A stretch of DNA of 64,000 nt, taken from contig NZ_JAGGPU010000002.1 of NCBI RefSeq assembly GCF_018613605.1, positions 1-64,000 of the forward strand, read 5' to 3'. The DNA comes from Pedobacter sp. ISL-64 (lineage in GTDB: Bacteria > Bacteroidota > Bacteroidia > Sphingobacteriales > Sphingobacteriaceae). The position numbers and the translations under genes were made by a program. Numbering within the stretch: position 1 is the first letter of the stretch; each line of letters opens with the position of its first letter. This document shows, one piece after another, positions 1 to 8,463 of this stretch. A model generated the notes under the pieces. That model worked only from the letters and a program-made list of their open reading frames with translations. It made no database searches and was not told where the DNA came from.

Positions 1-118
1 TTTTAAAGACAGTACCTTTTCGCTTTACTCCGTTACACTTCGTGTTCGCTGCAATCCGGTTTAGGAGCAAGGGTTTGTGCGCCCTGCAACCCCCAAAATG
101 AAAAACTGCCTTAGCCAT

Positions 119-199
119 TTAGCCCCGGTTGAAGCGTTACCCTGCAGCAACGAGGTACGAGGCAGCGAAGCGTAAAAGCAGAAGACGGGAAGAAACTTA
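119..199. repeat. Dispersed REP-like intergenic repeat
   Basis: The segment opens with TAGCCCCGGTTGAAGC and closes with AGAAGACGGGAAGAAACTTA, an arrangement I recognise from short dispersed intergenic repeats of Bacteroidota genomes (a TAGCCCCG..GAAGC head and a GCGGGA-type tail). Only one copy is visible here, so repetition cannot be shown from this window. The preceding 118 bases contain no gene I can support. Confidence 0.4.
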
Positions 200-321
200 G
201 TGTTTAATACGGGTATTGCGCTCCGAATAAAAATTGGTATTTTTCAAAACTTTGAAATGCAAGAACCATGTTCTTAAAAAGACGTTATAACAAGAGACTA
301 AAATTTATTCAATATCACAAT

Positions 322-891
322 ATGAGCAAAATAAATAAAAAAGAACTATCTGCAGAACAGGTGCAAGAACTCCTTCATACGTTAAAAGTCCGTTTCGAGA
401 AAAACATGGACCGCCATAAAAGTATTGAATGGGCTAAAGTAGAAGAAAGGTTAGTTACCCGGCCCGAAAAACTATGGGTACTTGATGAAATGGAGGTAAC
501 TGGTGGTGAGCCCGATGTTGTTGATTATGATAAAAAAACAGGCGAATATATTTTTTACGATTGTTCGGCAGAAAGCCCCAAAGGCCGTAGAAGTATTTGT
601 TATGATTTGGAAGGGCTGGAATCGAGAAAAGAGCACCAACCGGAAAATAATGCTGTTGATATGGCTGCTACGATGGGTGTAGAACTCTTAACAGAAGAAC
701 ATTACCGCTTTTTGCAGCAACTCGGAAAATTCGATACCAAAACATCAAGCTGGATTGTTACCCCTCCGGAGATTAGAAAATTAGGTGGTGCCCTTTTCGG
801 CGATCGCCGCTACGATCATGTATTTGTTTACCACAATGGTGCACAATCGTATTATGCCGCAAGAGCATTTCGTGGTTTGTTAAAAGTATAA
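322..891 (+). CDS. DUF4256 family protein
   Basis: This 189-residue soluble protein matches my recollection of the DUF4256 family, whose biochemical role is unknown. The family pattern is visible as an N-terminal helix (LHTLKVRFEKNMDRH), the block PEKLWVLDEMEVTGGEPDVV, YDCSAESPKGRRS, and a C-terminal region ending in YYAARAFRGLLKV. I chose the ATG at 322 (MSKINKKEL) over the in-frame ATG at 268 because conserved sequence begins there and the upstream 18 residues are rich in Lys/Arg without family resemblance. It stands alone, with a repeat upstream and a long gap downstream. Length and completeness look normal. Confidence 0.75.
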   Translation: MSKINKKELSAEQVQELLHTLKVRFEKNMDRHKSIEWAKVEERLVTRPEKLWVLDEMEVTGGEPDVVDYDKKTGEYIFYDCSAESPKGRRSICYDLEGLESRKEHQPENNAVDMAATMGVELLTEEHYRFLQQLGKFDTKTSSWIVTPPEIRKLGGALFGDRRYDHVFVYHNGAQSYYAARAFRGLLKV

Positions 892-1262
892 ACTGATGAT
901 ATATAGGTTCATTAGTCCACTAGTTCATTTGTCATTGGTTCATTAGTTAACAGGGAGAAGAAATTTGTTCTGTGGTTAATTGTTCAAACCGGTTATTATC
1001 GTTAAACGCCCGGTTCTAAACACATGGCCAGTTAATCGACTTTGGACTCCCGACTAAGGACTTCGAGCTAATTGAAACTTCATCAAATCTTCATCTTTCG
1101 TTTTCATCTTTGGGCTTTCTATTCTTCATTATATTCCGGCCTGAAATATTGGTTGTTAAGGAATTGTTTTCTTATTGTATTATTCTGATTTTCACATTGT
1201 TAAGGTAGTGTTAAACTTAATTTAGTGTTAATATTGAATTAACATTAGGACTGTTGTTTTGC
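892..1262. other. Intergenic region with degenerate short repeats
   Basis: No coding region is supported. The stretch has several imperfect copies of GTTCATTAGT near 905-950 and a motif around 1041-1068 (ACTTTGGACTCCCGACTAAGGAC) that resembles dispersed intergenic filler in Pedobacter-type genomes. The AT-rich part after 1160 should hold the promoter and leader of the receptor gene, but I do not see a clear consensus -7 box. Confidence 0.4.
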
Positions 1263-4200
1263 ATGAAAATAAAACAACAGAAAATGAAATCACGCATACT
1301 ATCCCTAGTAAGTATTCTGCTGCTCTTGGTCACATTTGCTCAGGCACAGGTTACAACATCTAGTATTAATGGAAAGATTAAGGATAATAAGGGTATCATC
1401 CCGGGGGCAACCATTGTGATGATGCACGTTCCAACAGGTACTGTATCTAAAGGTTCGTCAAACGAGAACGGACTTTACCGTATCGGCAACTTAAACCCAG
1501 GCGGGCCATACAAAATTACCGTAACCTTTGTGGGTTATAGCCCGGTAGTAAAAGAGAATATTTATTTAACCTTAGGTTCGGATGTAAGGCTCGATCTTGA
1601 TCTTCAGGAGCAAGGTAATCAATTGGCCGAAGTAAGTGTTAAAGGCCAAAAAGGTGGAACAAAATCCGGTGCAGGTACAAGTATCGGCGAAGGTCAGATC
1701 AAAACGCTACCAACCATGAACCGCAGCTTGCAGGATGTAACAAGGGTTACTCCTCAAGGCAGTAAAGATAATACCTTTGGAGGAACAAACTTTAGATACA
1801 ACAACGTGACTATTGATGGTGCAATTAATAATGATGCCATTGGTTTTAGTCCCTCATTAGGTGGGCAAAGTGGAAGCTCGGGTATGCCTGGAAGCAGTAC
1901 ACGTACTAATCCGGTTTCGTTAGATGCCATTCAGGATGTTACCGTTTTACTTTCTCCATACGATGTTAAAGTGGGTAACTTTTTAGGTGGCAGTATTAAT
2001 GCTGTTACGCGTGGTGGTACCAATGAGGTAGTAGGCTCGATTTACGGTTATGGCCGTAACGCATCATTGATCGGTAGAAATAAAATCGGCGATAACAGCA
2101 AAGAGCCCTCCGCTTTTCATGATTACCAAACGGGTTTCCGTGTAGGTTTCCCGATTATAAAAGATAAATTGTTTTTCTTCACCAATGAAGAGATTACCCG
2201 CCGTCAGGATCCGGTAATTTTAGGCGCAGGATCATCTGATATGAAATTGCTTACCTTAAGTGAGGCACAACAGATCTCTGATCGCATGAAAAATGTGTAT
2301 GGTGTAGATGCCGGTTCGTTTGGCGATTACAACATCTATTCGCAGTCTAACAAATTCTTTAACCGCTTAGATTGGAACATCAGTGAAAGCACCCAGCTAA
2401 CCATCAGAAATAATACCATCATTTCGAAAGCAACAAACTTAGAAAGAGATCAGTCTAACTTCAGGTTTGGTGGTATCGATTTCAGACAGAACAATAATCA
2501 GACATCAACTGTTGCCGATCTTAAAACCCGTTTCGGAAATTCAGCTACCAACAATTTAATTGTAGGTTATTCTACCGTTCACGATTATCGTGATCCACTT
2601 TCTAATCCGGCTTTACCGCAGATCGAGATTGCTTCTAACGGGGGAACATTGTTTTTGGGTACCGACCGTGAGGCAAGTATCTTCAACATGAAGCAGAATA
2701 CTTTCGAATTTACCGATAACTATACTTACAGCTCGGGTATCCATACTTTCACCGTTGGTACACACAATGAGTTTTACAACATCAACTATGGCTTCGTAAA
2801 CTCATGGAATGGCCGTGTGGCTTATAGCAGCATCGCCGATTTCCTGGCCAACAAACCAAACAGGGTACGTACAAGTTATAACTACGATGATAATACGCGC
2901 GATCATATTATTGAGAATCCAACTGCAGAATTTAATGTAAACATGTACAGTGTTTATGGTCAGGATGAAATCCGTATCGGCGATCGTTTCAAATTGACAC
3001 CGGGTTTACGTTTCGATATGGCTGATTTACCAAATATGCCATCATTGAGTCCAAAAACAACCAATTCTCCGGTTGATGCAAATTACGGTACAACCTATAC
3101 TTACACACAACCATCATCAATTACCGGGAAATTCCTGAACAAAATCCAGGTTTCTCCACGTGTTGGCTTTAATTTCGACGTGCTGGGTAACCAAAGTTTG
3201 ATTATGCGTGGTGGTACCGGCTTGTTTACCAGCCGTGTTCCTTTTGCATGGATCGGTTATGCATATTACAACAATGGCGTAAACTATGGCGCTTTCGATA
3301 AATCGTATGTTTATGCCAATGCTGATCCTAGCAAAATTGTAACGCCTGTAGCGGGTACTGATCCGATCAGAGATGCTTTAACAGGTAATGGTGAAGCAGG
3401 TTATGTTACTAATCAAGGTGTTAATGTTAAAGATGCTAAAGGTGCAACACAGGTAGATTTGGTGGATAACAACTTTAAAATGCCAAAAGCATGGAGAAGT
3501 AATTTAGCCTTCGATTATAGAACAGACGACCAGTGGAAATTTACAGTGGAGGGAATCTTTAGTCAGGTGATTAAAGATGTGCAGTTTCAGCAGATCAACT
3601 ATGTGGATAATCCTACTTACATGGCTTATGATACCCAGAAACAGCAGCCTATTTATTCAGGTACCAAAATTAATCCTTTATATACCAATGCCTACCTATT
3701 ATCAAACACTGATAAAGGATATAAATATAGCTTAACCGCTCAGGTGAGTAAATCACTTCCTGTCGGTTTAGATATGATGGTGGCTTATACCTACGGACGA
3801 TCGAAAGATATTGCCAATGGTATCCGTAATTCAATGGAATCTAACTGGCAGTTAAACCAGGCCCTTAGTCCAAATAACCCAGGCTTGGCATATTCTAATT
3901 TCGATATCCGTAACAGGATTATTTCGACCATCAATTACAGATTAGATTGGGCTAAAAACGGTAAATATGTATCTAACTTCTCCTTGTTCTTCAGCGGCCA
4001 GTCAGGTTCTCCTTATTCATTGGGTTTAGTGAATACCAGGATCAATGGAACTGGCCAAACCGTAAGTTTGATGTATATTCCGGCTGTAGGCGAAACACAA
4101 AAGTTCTTTGCCAACAACGCAGCAGGAATTGCGCAAGCTGCCGCATTTGATGATTATATCAATAACGATAAATACTTAAGTACACGTCGTGGTGATTTTA

Positions 4201-4535
4201 CAGAACGTAATGGTGCACGCACCCCTTGGAATGTTCAGGCCGATTTCCGCTTCTCTCAGGATATTCAGGTGGCAAAAGGAAAGCATCCACATGTACTTAC
4301 TTTAACTTACGATATTATTAACCTGACCAATTTGGTAAATAAAGATTGGGGAATTCAATATTTTTCTCCTAATACTTATAATTCAATGGCAAGTGTAGGG
4401 ATTAAGGTGGCAACTGCAGGTACACCAGCCGCATATCCGGTGTATACCTTTGCACAGAAAGATGTAACCTCTTATTCAAAAGATTTCTTTGCCTCACGCT
4501 ACCAAATGCAATTGGGATTGAGATATAGTTTCTAA
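1263..4535 (+). CDS. Oar-like TonB-dependent outer-membrane receptor
   Basis: A large outer-membrane receptor of about 1090 residues that would import or bind a substrate using TonB energy. A signal peptide (LVSILLLLVTFAQAQ) is followed by a carboxypeptidase-regulatory-like domain at about residues 30-115 (GKIKDNKG..GATIVM..ENGLYRIGNL), a plug containing NVTIDGAINNDAIG, and a long barrel ending in QLGLRYSF with the C-terminal aromatic residue usual for barrels. The order fits the Oar family rather than SusC, and no SusD partner follows. Starts at 1254, 1263 and 1284 are all possible; 1284 gives the shortest signal peptide. A terminator follows at 4558. The substrate cannot be told from sequence. 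Confidence 0.85.
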   Translation: MKIKQQKMKSRILSLVSILLLLVTFAQAQVTTSSINGKIKDNKGIIPGATIVMMHVPTGTVSKGSSNENGLYRIGNLNPGGPYKITVTFVGYSPVVKENIYLTLGSDVRLDLDLQEQGNQLAEVSVKGQKGGTKSGAGTSIGEGQIKTLPTMNRSLQDVTRVTPQGSKDNTFGGTNFRYNNVTIDGAINNDAIGFSPSLGGQSGSSGMPGSSTRTNPVSLDAIQDVTVLLSPYDVKVGNFLGGSINAVTRGGTNEVVGSIYGYGRNASLIGRNKIGDNSKEPSAFHDYQTGFRVGFPIIKDKLFFFTNEEITRRQDPVILGAGSSDMKLLTLSEAQQISDRMKNVYGVDAGSFGDYNIYSQSNKFFNRLDWNISESTQLTIRNNTIISKATNLERDQSNFRFGGIDFRQNNNQTSTVADLKTRFGNSATNNLIVGYSTVHDYRDPLSNPALPQIEIASNGGTLFLGTDREASIFNMKQNTFEFTDNYTYSSGIHTFTVGTHNEFYNINYGFVNSWNGRVAYSSIADFLANKPNRVRTSYNYDDNTRDHIIENPTAEFNVNMYSVYGQDEIRIGDRFKLTPGLRFDMADLPNMPSLSPKTTNSPVDANYGTTYTYTQPSSITGKFLNKIQVSPRVGFNFDVLGNQSLIMRGGTGLFTSRVPFAWIGYAYYNNGVNYGAFDKSYVYANADPSKIVTPVAGTDPIRDALTGNGEAGYVTNQGVNVKDAKGATQVDLVDNNFKMPKAWRSNLAFDYRTDDQWKFTVEGIFSQVIKDVQFQQINYVDNPTYMAYDTQKQQPIYSGTKINPLYTNAYLLSNTDKGYKYSLTAQVSKSLPVGLDMMVAYTYGRSKDIANGIRNSMESNWQLNQALSPNNPGLAYSNFDIRNRIISTINYRLDWAKNGKYVSNFSLFFSGQSGSPYSLGLVNTRINGTGQTVSLMYIPAVGETQKFFANNAAGIAQAAAFDDYINNDKYLSTRRGDFTERNGARTPWNVQADFRFSQDIQVAKGKHPHVLTLTYDIINLTNLVNKDWGIQYFSPNTYNSMASVGIKVATAGTPAAYPVYTFAQKDVTSYSKDFFASRYQMQLGLRYSF

Positions 4536-4557
4536 TCTTTTTTAATATCAATATATA

Positions 4558-4594
4558 ACGGTCTGACCTAAATAAGGTTGGGCCGTTTTTTGTG
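4558..4594 (+). terminator. Rho-independent terminator after the Oar-like receptor
   Basis: The arms ACGGTCTGACCT and AGGTTGGGCCGT pair with a few G-T pairs around a short AAATA loop and are followed directly by a run of T. It lies about 20 bases after the receptor stop codon. Confidence 0.75.
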
Positions 4595-4949
4595 AGGCGT
4601 CACCCTCATCCGATGGCTATCGGATTTATTTTATTAGTCACCTTTATTGTTTTTAAAGGTCTAATAGCTACTACGTGGTCAGCATCTTTCCTGCTAGATA
4701 GACCCTGAAATAAATTACCTTCGGTGAGCTCGCTTAAGGCTCGGTTTACTACGTAGCTTTCCGCTGCGCTACAGGTCAGGGCGATGACGGTGAGGCGAAA
4801 ATATCTACAGAAGATCTTTAAAGGCATGTTATTAATCGAGTTCAGGTTAAGTAAAAGCAATACCAATTAAACCTTTCCTATCCTTCCTCCGTCAAAATAA
4901 AACACACAGCATAAAGCTTGATTTATTTTTCAATTTAAAAAGTTAGGTT
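4595..4949. other. Intergenic region, no supported gene
   Basis: An open frame of 86 codons exists on the minus strand (4606-4866), but it has no recognisable domain and overlaps repeat-like sequence: GTGAGGCG near 4591 recurs near 4790, and CGTCACC..GGGCGATGACG forms a dispersed-repeat style inverted pair. I see nothing else here. Confidence 0.4.
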
Positions 4950-5108
4950 ATGAAAAGGATTGTAAATGCATTGCTCTTATTGGTTATGGCGGTTAATTTT
5001 AGTGCATGCGTGGTGAGCGCACGTGCACCAAGGGCACACTGGGTGCGCGGGCATTATAATATTGGCCCTCATGGCGGTCGGTATTGGGTACCCGGACATT
5101 ACCGTTAA
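4950..5108 (+). CDS. Small lipoprotein with WVPGHY motif
   Basis: A 52-residue protein with a lipoprotein signal: hydrophobic LLLLVMAVN followed by the lipobox FSAC, so Cys20 should be acylated and the mature part would be only 33 residues. The mature part carries HWVRGHYNIGPHGGRYWVPG and then HYR, which resembles the YXWVPGH(W/Y) repeats of small periplasmic or surface proteins in Bacteroidota. It has its own strong terminator at 5116, so it is probably a single-gene transcript. Function unknown. Confidence 0.6.
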   Translation: MKRIVNALLLLVMAVNFSACVVSARAPRAHWVRGHYNIGPHGGRYWVPGHYR

Positions 5109-5115
5109 ATTTTTG

Positions 5116-5150
5116 CAATCGTCGCCATAAAAAGGCGGCGATTGTTTTTA
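5116..5150 (+). terminator. Strong intrinsic terminator
   Basis: The 11-base arms CAATCGTCGCC and GGCGGCGATTG pair with a single G-T pair around a 7-base loop, followed by TTTTTA. It starts 8 bases after the small lipoprotein stop codon. Confidence 0.85.
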
Positions 5151-5248
5151 TAAGCATGTTAAAAATGTAATTCCGTAACTAATGCGATTGTTGATTTAGA
5201 TTGTAGGAATAAAATAATACATTAGCGTTATTAACACGATTTTAGCAT

Positions 5249-5818
5249 ATGCAAGAAGAAATTCTTTTACAGATTAGCCTTAAAATTAAAGAAAGACGTA
5301 AAGAGCTGGGGATTACCGTTCAGGAGCTTGCAGATAAAGCGGAGGTAAGCAAGGGGCTGATCTCTCAAATCGAAAATAGCCGTACCATTCCGTCTTTAAT
5401 GGTATTAATGGATATTATTAAAAGTCTGCAGATAGATCTGAACAGTTTTTTTAAGGATATCAATTTTCATAAAAAAGATGCCCCCGTTCTGGTGAAACGA
5501 AAAGATCAGTACCAGAAGTTCGAAAAAGAACAGGCCGTAGGTTTTAACTACTCGCGTATTTTAACCAAGAATATTAAGTTTTCGACTGCCGATTTTGTAC
5601 TGCTCGAGCTCGAGGTGAATGCGCATCGCCCAATGGTGAAAACCGAAGCCTTCGAATTTAAATACATGATAGAAGGTAAGGTCGAATATCAGTTTTCGAA
5701 AAAGAAAATTATACTCGAAAAAGGAGACTCTATGCTTTTCGATGGAAGGCTTTCTCACACTCCGGTCAACATTGGCGATAGCAGGGCGCTAATGCTGGTG
5801 ATTTATTTTTTTGAATAA
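5249..5818 (+). CDS. XRE-family regulator with C-terminal cupin
   Basis: A 189-residue regulator with an N-terminal Cro/C1-type helix-turn-helix at about residues 9-63 (IKERRKELGITVQELADKAEV, then SKGLISQIENSRTIPSL) and a C-terminal cupin barrel at about 110-187 (FEFKYMIEGKVEYQF, KGDSMLFDGRLSH). Proteins of this layout (PuuR/SutR-like) sense a small metabolite with the cupin and control neighbouring catabolic genes. It precedes the phosphatase-like, transporter and oxidoreductase genes on the same strand. A 13-bp near-palindrome begins 8 bases after its stop, in front of the next gene, and recurs before the transporter, which is consistent with local control. Confidence 0.85.
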   Translation: MQEEILLQISLKIKERRKELGITVQELADKAEVSKGLISQIENSRTIPSLMVLMDIIKSLQIDLNSFFKDINFHKKDAPVLVKRKDQYQKFEKEQAVGFNYSRILTKNIKFSTADFVLLELEVNAHRPMVKTEAFEFKYMIEGKVEYQFSKKKIILEKGDSMLFDGRLSHTPVNIGDSRALMLVIYFFE

Positions 5819-5826
5819 CATTTATG

Positions 5827-5839
5827 TAAACAAAGTTTA
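5827..5839. promoter_or_regulatory. Candidate operator, copy 1 (TAAAC-AAA-GTTTA)
   Basis: TAAACAAAGTTTA has 5-bp inverted arms with a 3-bp centre. It lies between the XRE-cupin regulator and the phosphatase-like gene. The same arms occur at 6861-6873 upstream of the transporter. Binding by the XRE-cupin protein is an inference from position. Confidence 0.4.
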
Positions 5840-5903
5840 TTAATACTTAACAAATACTTATCTTCATCTTTATAAACCAATCTTAGGTTTGGTAATAGAA
5901 AAT

Positions 5904-6798
5904 ATGAATATGAAAAGATTTTTGAAAAGTACTTTACTGCTACTTGTTTATGTGTATTTGCCCAGGCACAATCTAAAAAAATTAAACACGTAATCTTAAT
6001 TGGTTGCGATGGTTTTGGTGGCTACGCTTTGCCAGAGGCGAATATGCCTAATCTTAAAGCACTAATGGCTAACGGCTCGTGGACTACACAGGCACGTTGT
6101 GTACTGCCATCTTCCAGCGCTGTAAACTGGGCTTCCTTATTAATGGGTGCTGGACCAACCGAACATGGTTATACCGAATGGGACAGTAAAGTGCCCGAAA
6201 TTCCATCTATCACCAAAACATCTTATGGTTTGTTTCCAGGGATATTTAGTGTAATCAGAGATCAAAAAAAACAAGCTAAAACGGCTATTGTGTATAGCTG
6301 GAGCGGGATTGGTTATTTATTTGAAAAAGAAGCAGTAAACATTATCGTTAGTGGAAACGATAAAGATGATTTTTGCACCGATACCACTGTTGCGATTATC
6401 AAAAGAGAAAAACCTTATTTTACCTTCCTGCATTTAGACGAGCCTGATGGTACGGGGCATTCAATCGGTCACCGTACACTGGCTTATTATAAACAACTGG
6501 AGTTGGTAGACCAGCGGATAGGTAAAATTGTAAAAGCGGTTAACGATGCAGGCATAGCTGATGAAACCGTTATCCTGGTTACTGCCGATCACGGTGGTAA
6601 GGGTAGAGGCCATGGGGTAAATCGCTTGATGAAGTGCAGATCCCGTGGATTATCTCAGGCCCTGGCATTCGTAAAAACCACGAATTAAAAGATGCGATTA
6701 TTACCTATGATACAGCCGCAACACTGGCCTGGTTAATGAGGCTGCAACAACCGCAAAGTTGGAGAGGAAGGCCGGTATTAGAGGCTTTTACGAAATAA
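5904..6798 (+). pseudogene. Alkaline-phosphatase-superfamily phosphodiesterase, two frameshifts
   Basis: Read across frames, this is a secreted metal-dependent phosphodiesterase or phosphatase of the nucleotide pyrophosphatase/phosphonoacetate hydrolase branch. The pieces are a signal peptide start (MNMKRFLKSTLLLL, ATG 5904), a shift near 5936-5955, then VFAQAQSKKIKHVILIGCDG onwards, the nucleophile region LPSSSAVNWASLLMG, HLDEPDGTGHSIGH, TADHGG and RGHGG. A second shift near 6613-6620 leads into SLDEVQIPWIISGPGIR and the end at 6798. Metal ligands and the downstream frame are well conserved. Both shifts are single missing bases, one in a G-run, so assembly error is as likely as recent inactivation. 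Confidence 0.8.
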
Positions 6799-6846
6799 AA
6801 TACAAGTCCTACATGGTAAAAACTTAACAATTTGATAATCTTGATA

Positions 6847-6873
6847 TTGTTTACTAATAATAAACAATGTTTA
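6847..6873. promoter_or_regulatory. Candidate operator, copy 2, upstream of transporter
   Basis: TAAACAATGTTTA (6861-6873) repeats the arms seen at 5827-5839. A third half-site-like TTGTTTA at 6847-6853 forms an additional inverted pair with TAAACAA, and GTTTACTA occurs twice (6850 and 6869). It sits about 80-105 bases before the transporter start, in the promoter region. Confidence 0.45.
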
Positions 6874-6952
6874 CTATTGTGTTTTTAGAAAATACATATG
6901 TCAATCAAATCAGTGGTGCTCGGTATGATAAACAACATAAGCTGATATTAGG

Positions 6953-8272
6953 ATGAGTTTGCTTCATCTTGCCCGCAAAAAAGCACTTAATTGGCCTTAT
7001 TGGTTAATTACAATGCTTGGTGGTATAGCAGCATTTGGTTGTTATACCAGTATGTATGCCTTTCGTAAAGCTTTTGCTTCTGCTACTTTTGAGCATCAGG
7101 AATTTTTGCATATCGATTATAAAGTTTGGTTGGTTATTGCACAAATGATAGGTTATACCTTAAGTAAGTTTTATGGTATCCGTTTTATTTCCGAATCGGG
7201 GAAAAGTAAGCGGGCAAGGAGCATCATTTTTCTGATTCTTTTTTCTTGGCTTGCCCTGCTTGGGTTTGCTTTGGTACCTGCTCCCTACAATATTGTATTT
7301 CTTTTCCTCAATGGCTTCCCTTTGGGCATGATCTGGGGTTTGGTATTCAGTTATTTGGAAGGAAGAAAAACAACCGAATTTATGGGGGCCTTAATGTCAA
7401 TCAGTTTAATATTTGCCTCAGGTTTTGTTAAAACTGTAGCCCGAACGCTGATGTCGTTAGCTTCGGTAAGCGATTATTGGATGCCTTTTCTTACCGGATT
7501 GGTTTTTCTGCTTCCGTTGCTTCTGTTTGTTTTTTGTCTGGAGGTTATTCCGCCGCCTTCAAAAGAAGATCAGGAGTTACGTACCAAGCGGGTGCCAATG
7601 GATGCGAAACAGCGCAGAAAGTTTATCACCACATTTTTGCCGGGTATCATCTTAACCATTATCATCTACGTGCTGCTTACCTGTATCCGCGATATGCGCG
7701 ATAATTTCGAAGTAGAAATCTGGAATGGCTTAGGTATTCACAACAACCATATCTATACGCAGATTGATACCCTGATTTCGGTTGTGGTATTGGTGATGAT
7801 GGGGCTTTTGATCCTGATTAAAGATAACCTCAAAGCTTTTACCGTGATCCATATCATGATTATTTCGGGCTGTTTGCTAATTGGCGTAAGTACATTCTTT
7901 TTTGATAGGGGCTACATTGGGCCTGTTAGCTGGATGGCTTTACTGGGAATGGGACTGTATATGGCCTACATTCCCTATAATGCTATTTTTTTTGAACGGA
8001 TGATTGCCAATTTTCATTACAAGAGCAACATCGGTTTTATTATGTATGTGGCCGATTCTATTGGTTACGTAGGTAGCTTTTCAATACTCCTGTTTCATGA
8101 GTTTGGCGAAACGAGTACCAGCTGGATGCACTTTTTTAAACAGTGTTTGTTTGCCATACCATTAATTGGCGGGGTGTGTAGTGTACTTTCGTTAATTTAT
8201 TTCAGAAGAAAAACTTTGGTTACAAATAAAAAGATGCAGGCAACGGGGAAAATGGTTTTAACAGGGAAATGA
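6953..8272 (+). CDS. DUF5690 family MFS-like transporter
   Basis: A polytopic inner-membrane protein of 439 residues with about 12 hydrophobic segments, resembling the DUF5690 family of the major facilitator superfamily. The N-terminal YTSMYAFRKAF resembles the YFxMYAxRKPF signature of organophosphate:phosphate antiporters (GlpT/UhpT group), and GMIWGLVFSYLEGRKTTE occupies the usual TM4-TM5 region. I infer transport of a phosphorylated or phosphonate compound from this resemblance and from the neighbouring phosphatase-like and FAD oxidoreductase genes; the substrate is not proven. Start ATG at 6953 gives a short cytoplasmic N-terminus before the first membrane segment. The gene looks intact. 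Confidence 0.75.
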   Translation: MSLLHLARKKALNWPYWLITMLGGIAAFGCYTSMYAFRKAFASATFEHQEFLHIDYKVWLVIAQMIGYTLSKFYGIRFISESGKSKRARSIIFLILFSWLALLGFALVPAPYNIVFLFLNGFPLGMIWGLVFSYLEGRKTTEFMGALMSISLIFASGFVKTVARTLMSLASVSDYWMPFLTGLVFLLPLLLFVFCLEVIPPPSKEDQELRTKRVPMDAKQRRKFITTFLPGIILTIIIYVLLTCIRDMRDNFEVEIWNGLGIHNNHIYTQIDTLISVVVLVMMGLLILIKDNLKAFTVIHIMIISGCLLIGVSTFFFDRGYIGPVSWMALLGMGLYMAYIPYNAIFFERMIANFHYKSNIGFIMYVADSIGYVGSFSILLFHEFGETSTSWMHFFKQCLFAIPLIGGVCSVLSLIYFRRKTLVTNKKMQATGKMVLTGK

Positions 8273-8286
8273 AATGCCTTGCTTCA

Positions 8287-8372
8287 TCGTCATTTCGAGC
8301 GGAGTGCAACGCAGTCGAGAAATCTGCTTCAATAGACCTCTCCATTCCACTGTGTTCCAGTCGAGATGACGA
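8287..8372. repeat. Dispersed intergenic inverted repeat
   Basis: CGTCATTTCGAGCGGAG at the left and CAGTCGAGATGACG at the right form an imperfect inverted pair around GTCGAGAAATCT and ATTCCACTGTGTTC. I recognise this pattern as a common short intergenic repeat of Bacteroidota. It separates the transporter from the oxidoreductase and may fold in RNA. Only one copy is visible here. Confidence 0.6.
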
Positions 8373-8463
8373 CCATTCTTATAATTGGAATAATGGAAGA
8401 TAACGTGATAAAAACAACATTAACGAAGATGATTTTTAATAGCATCTCACAAAAAAATAAACA

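Noticed and set aside
4606..4866. 86-codon frame on the minus strand
   Set aside because: No domain, overlap with repeat-like intergenic sequence, no plausible ribosome-binding context.
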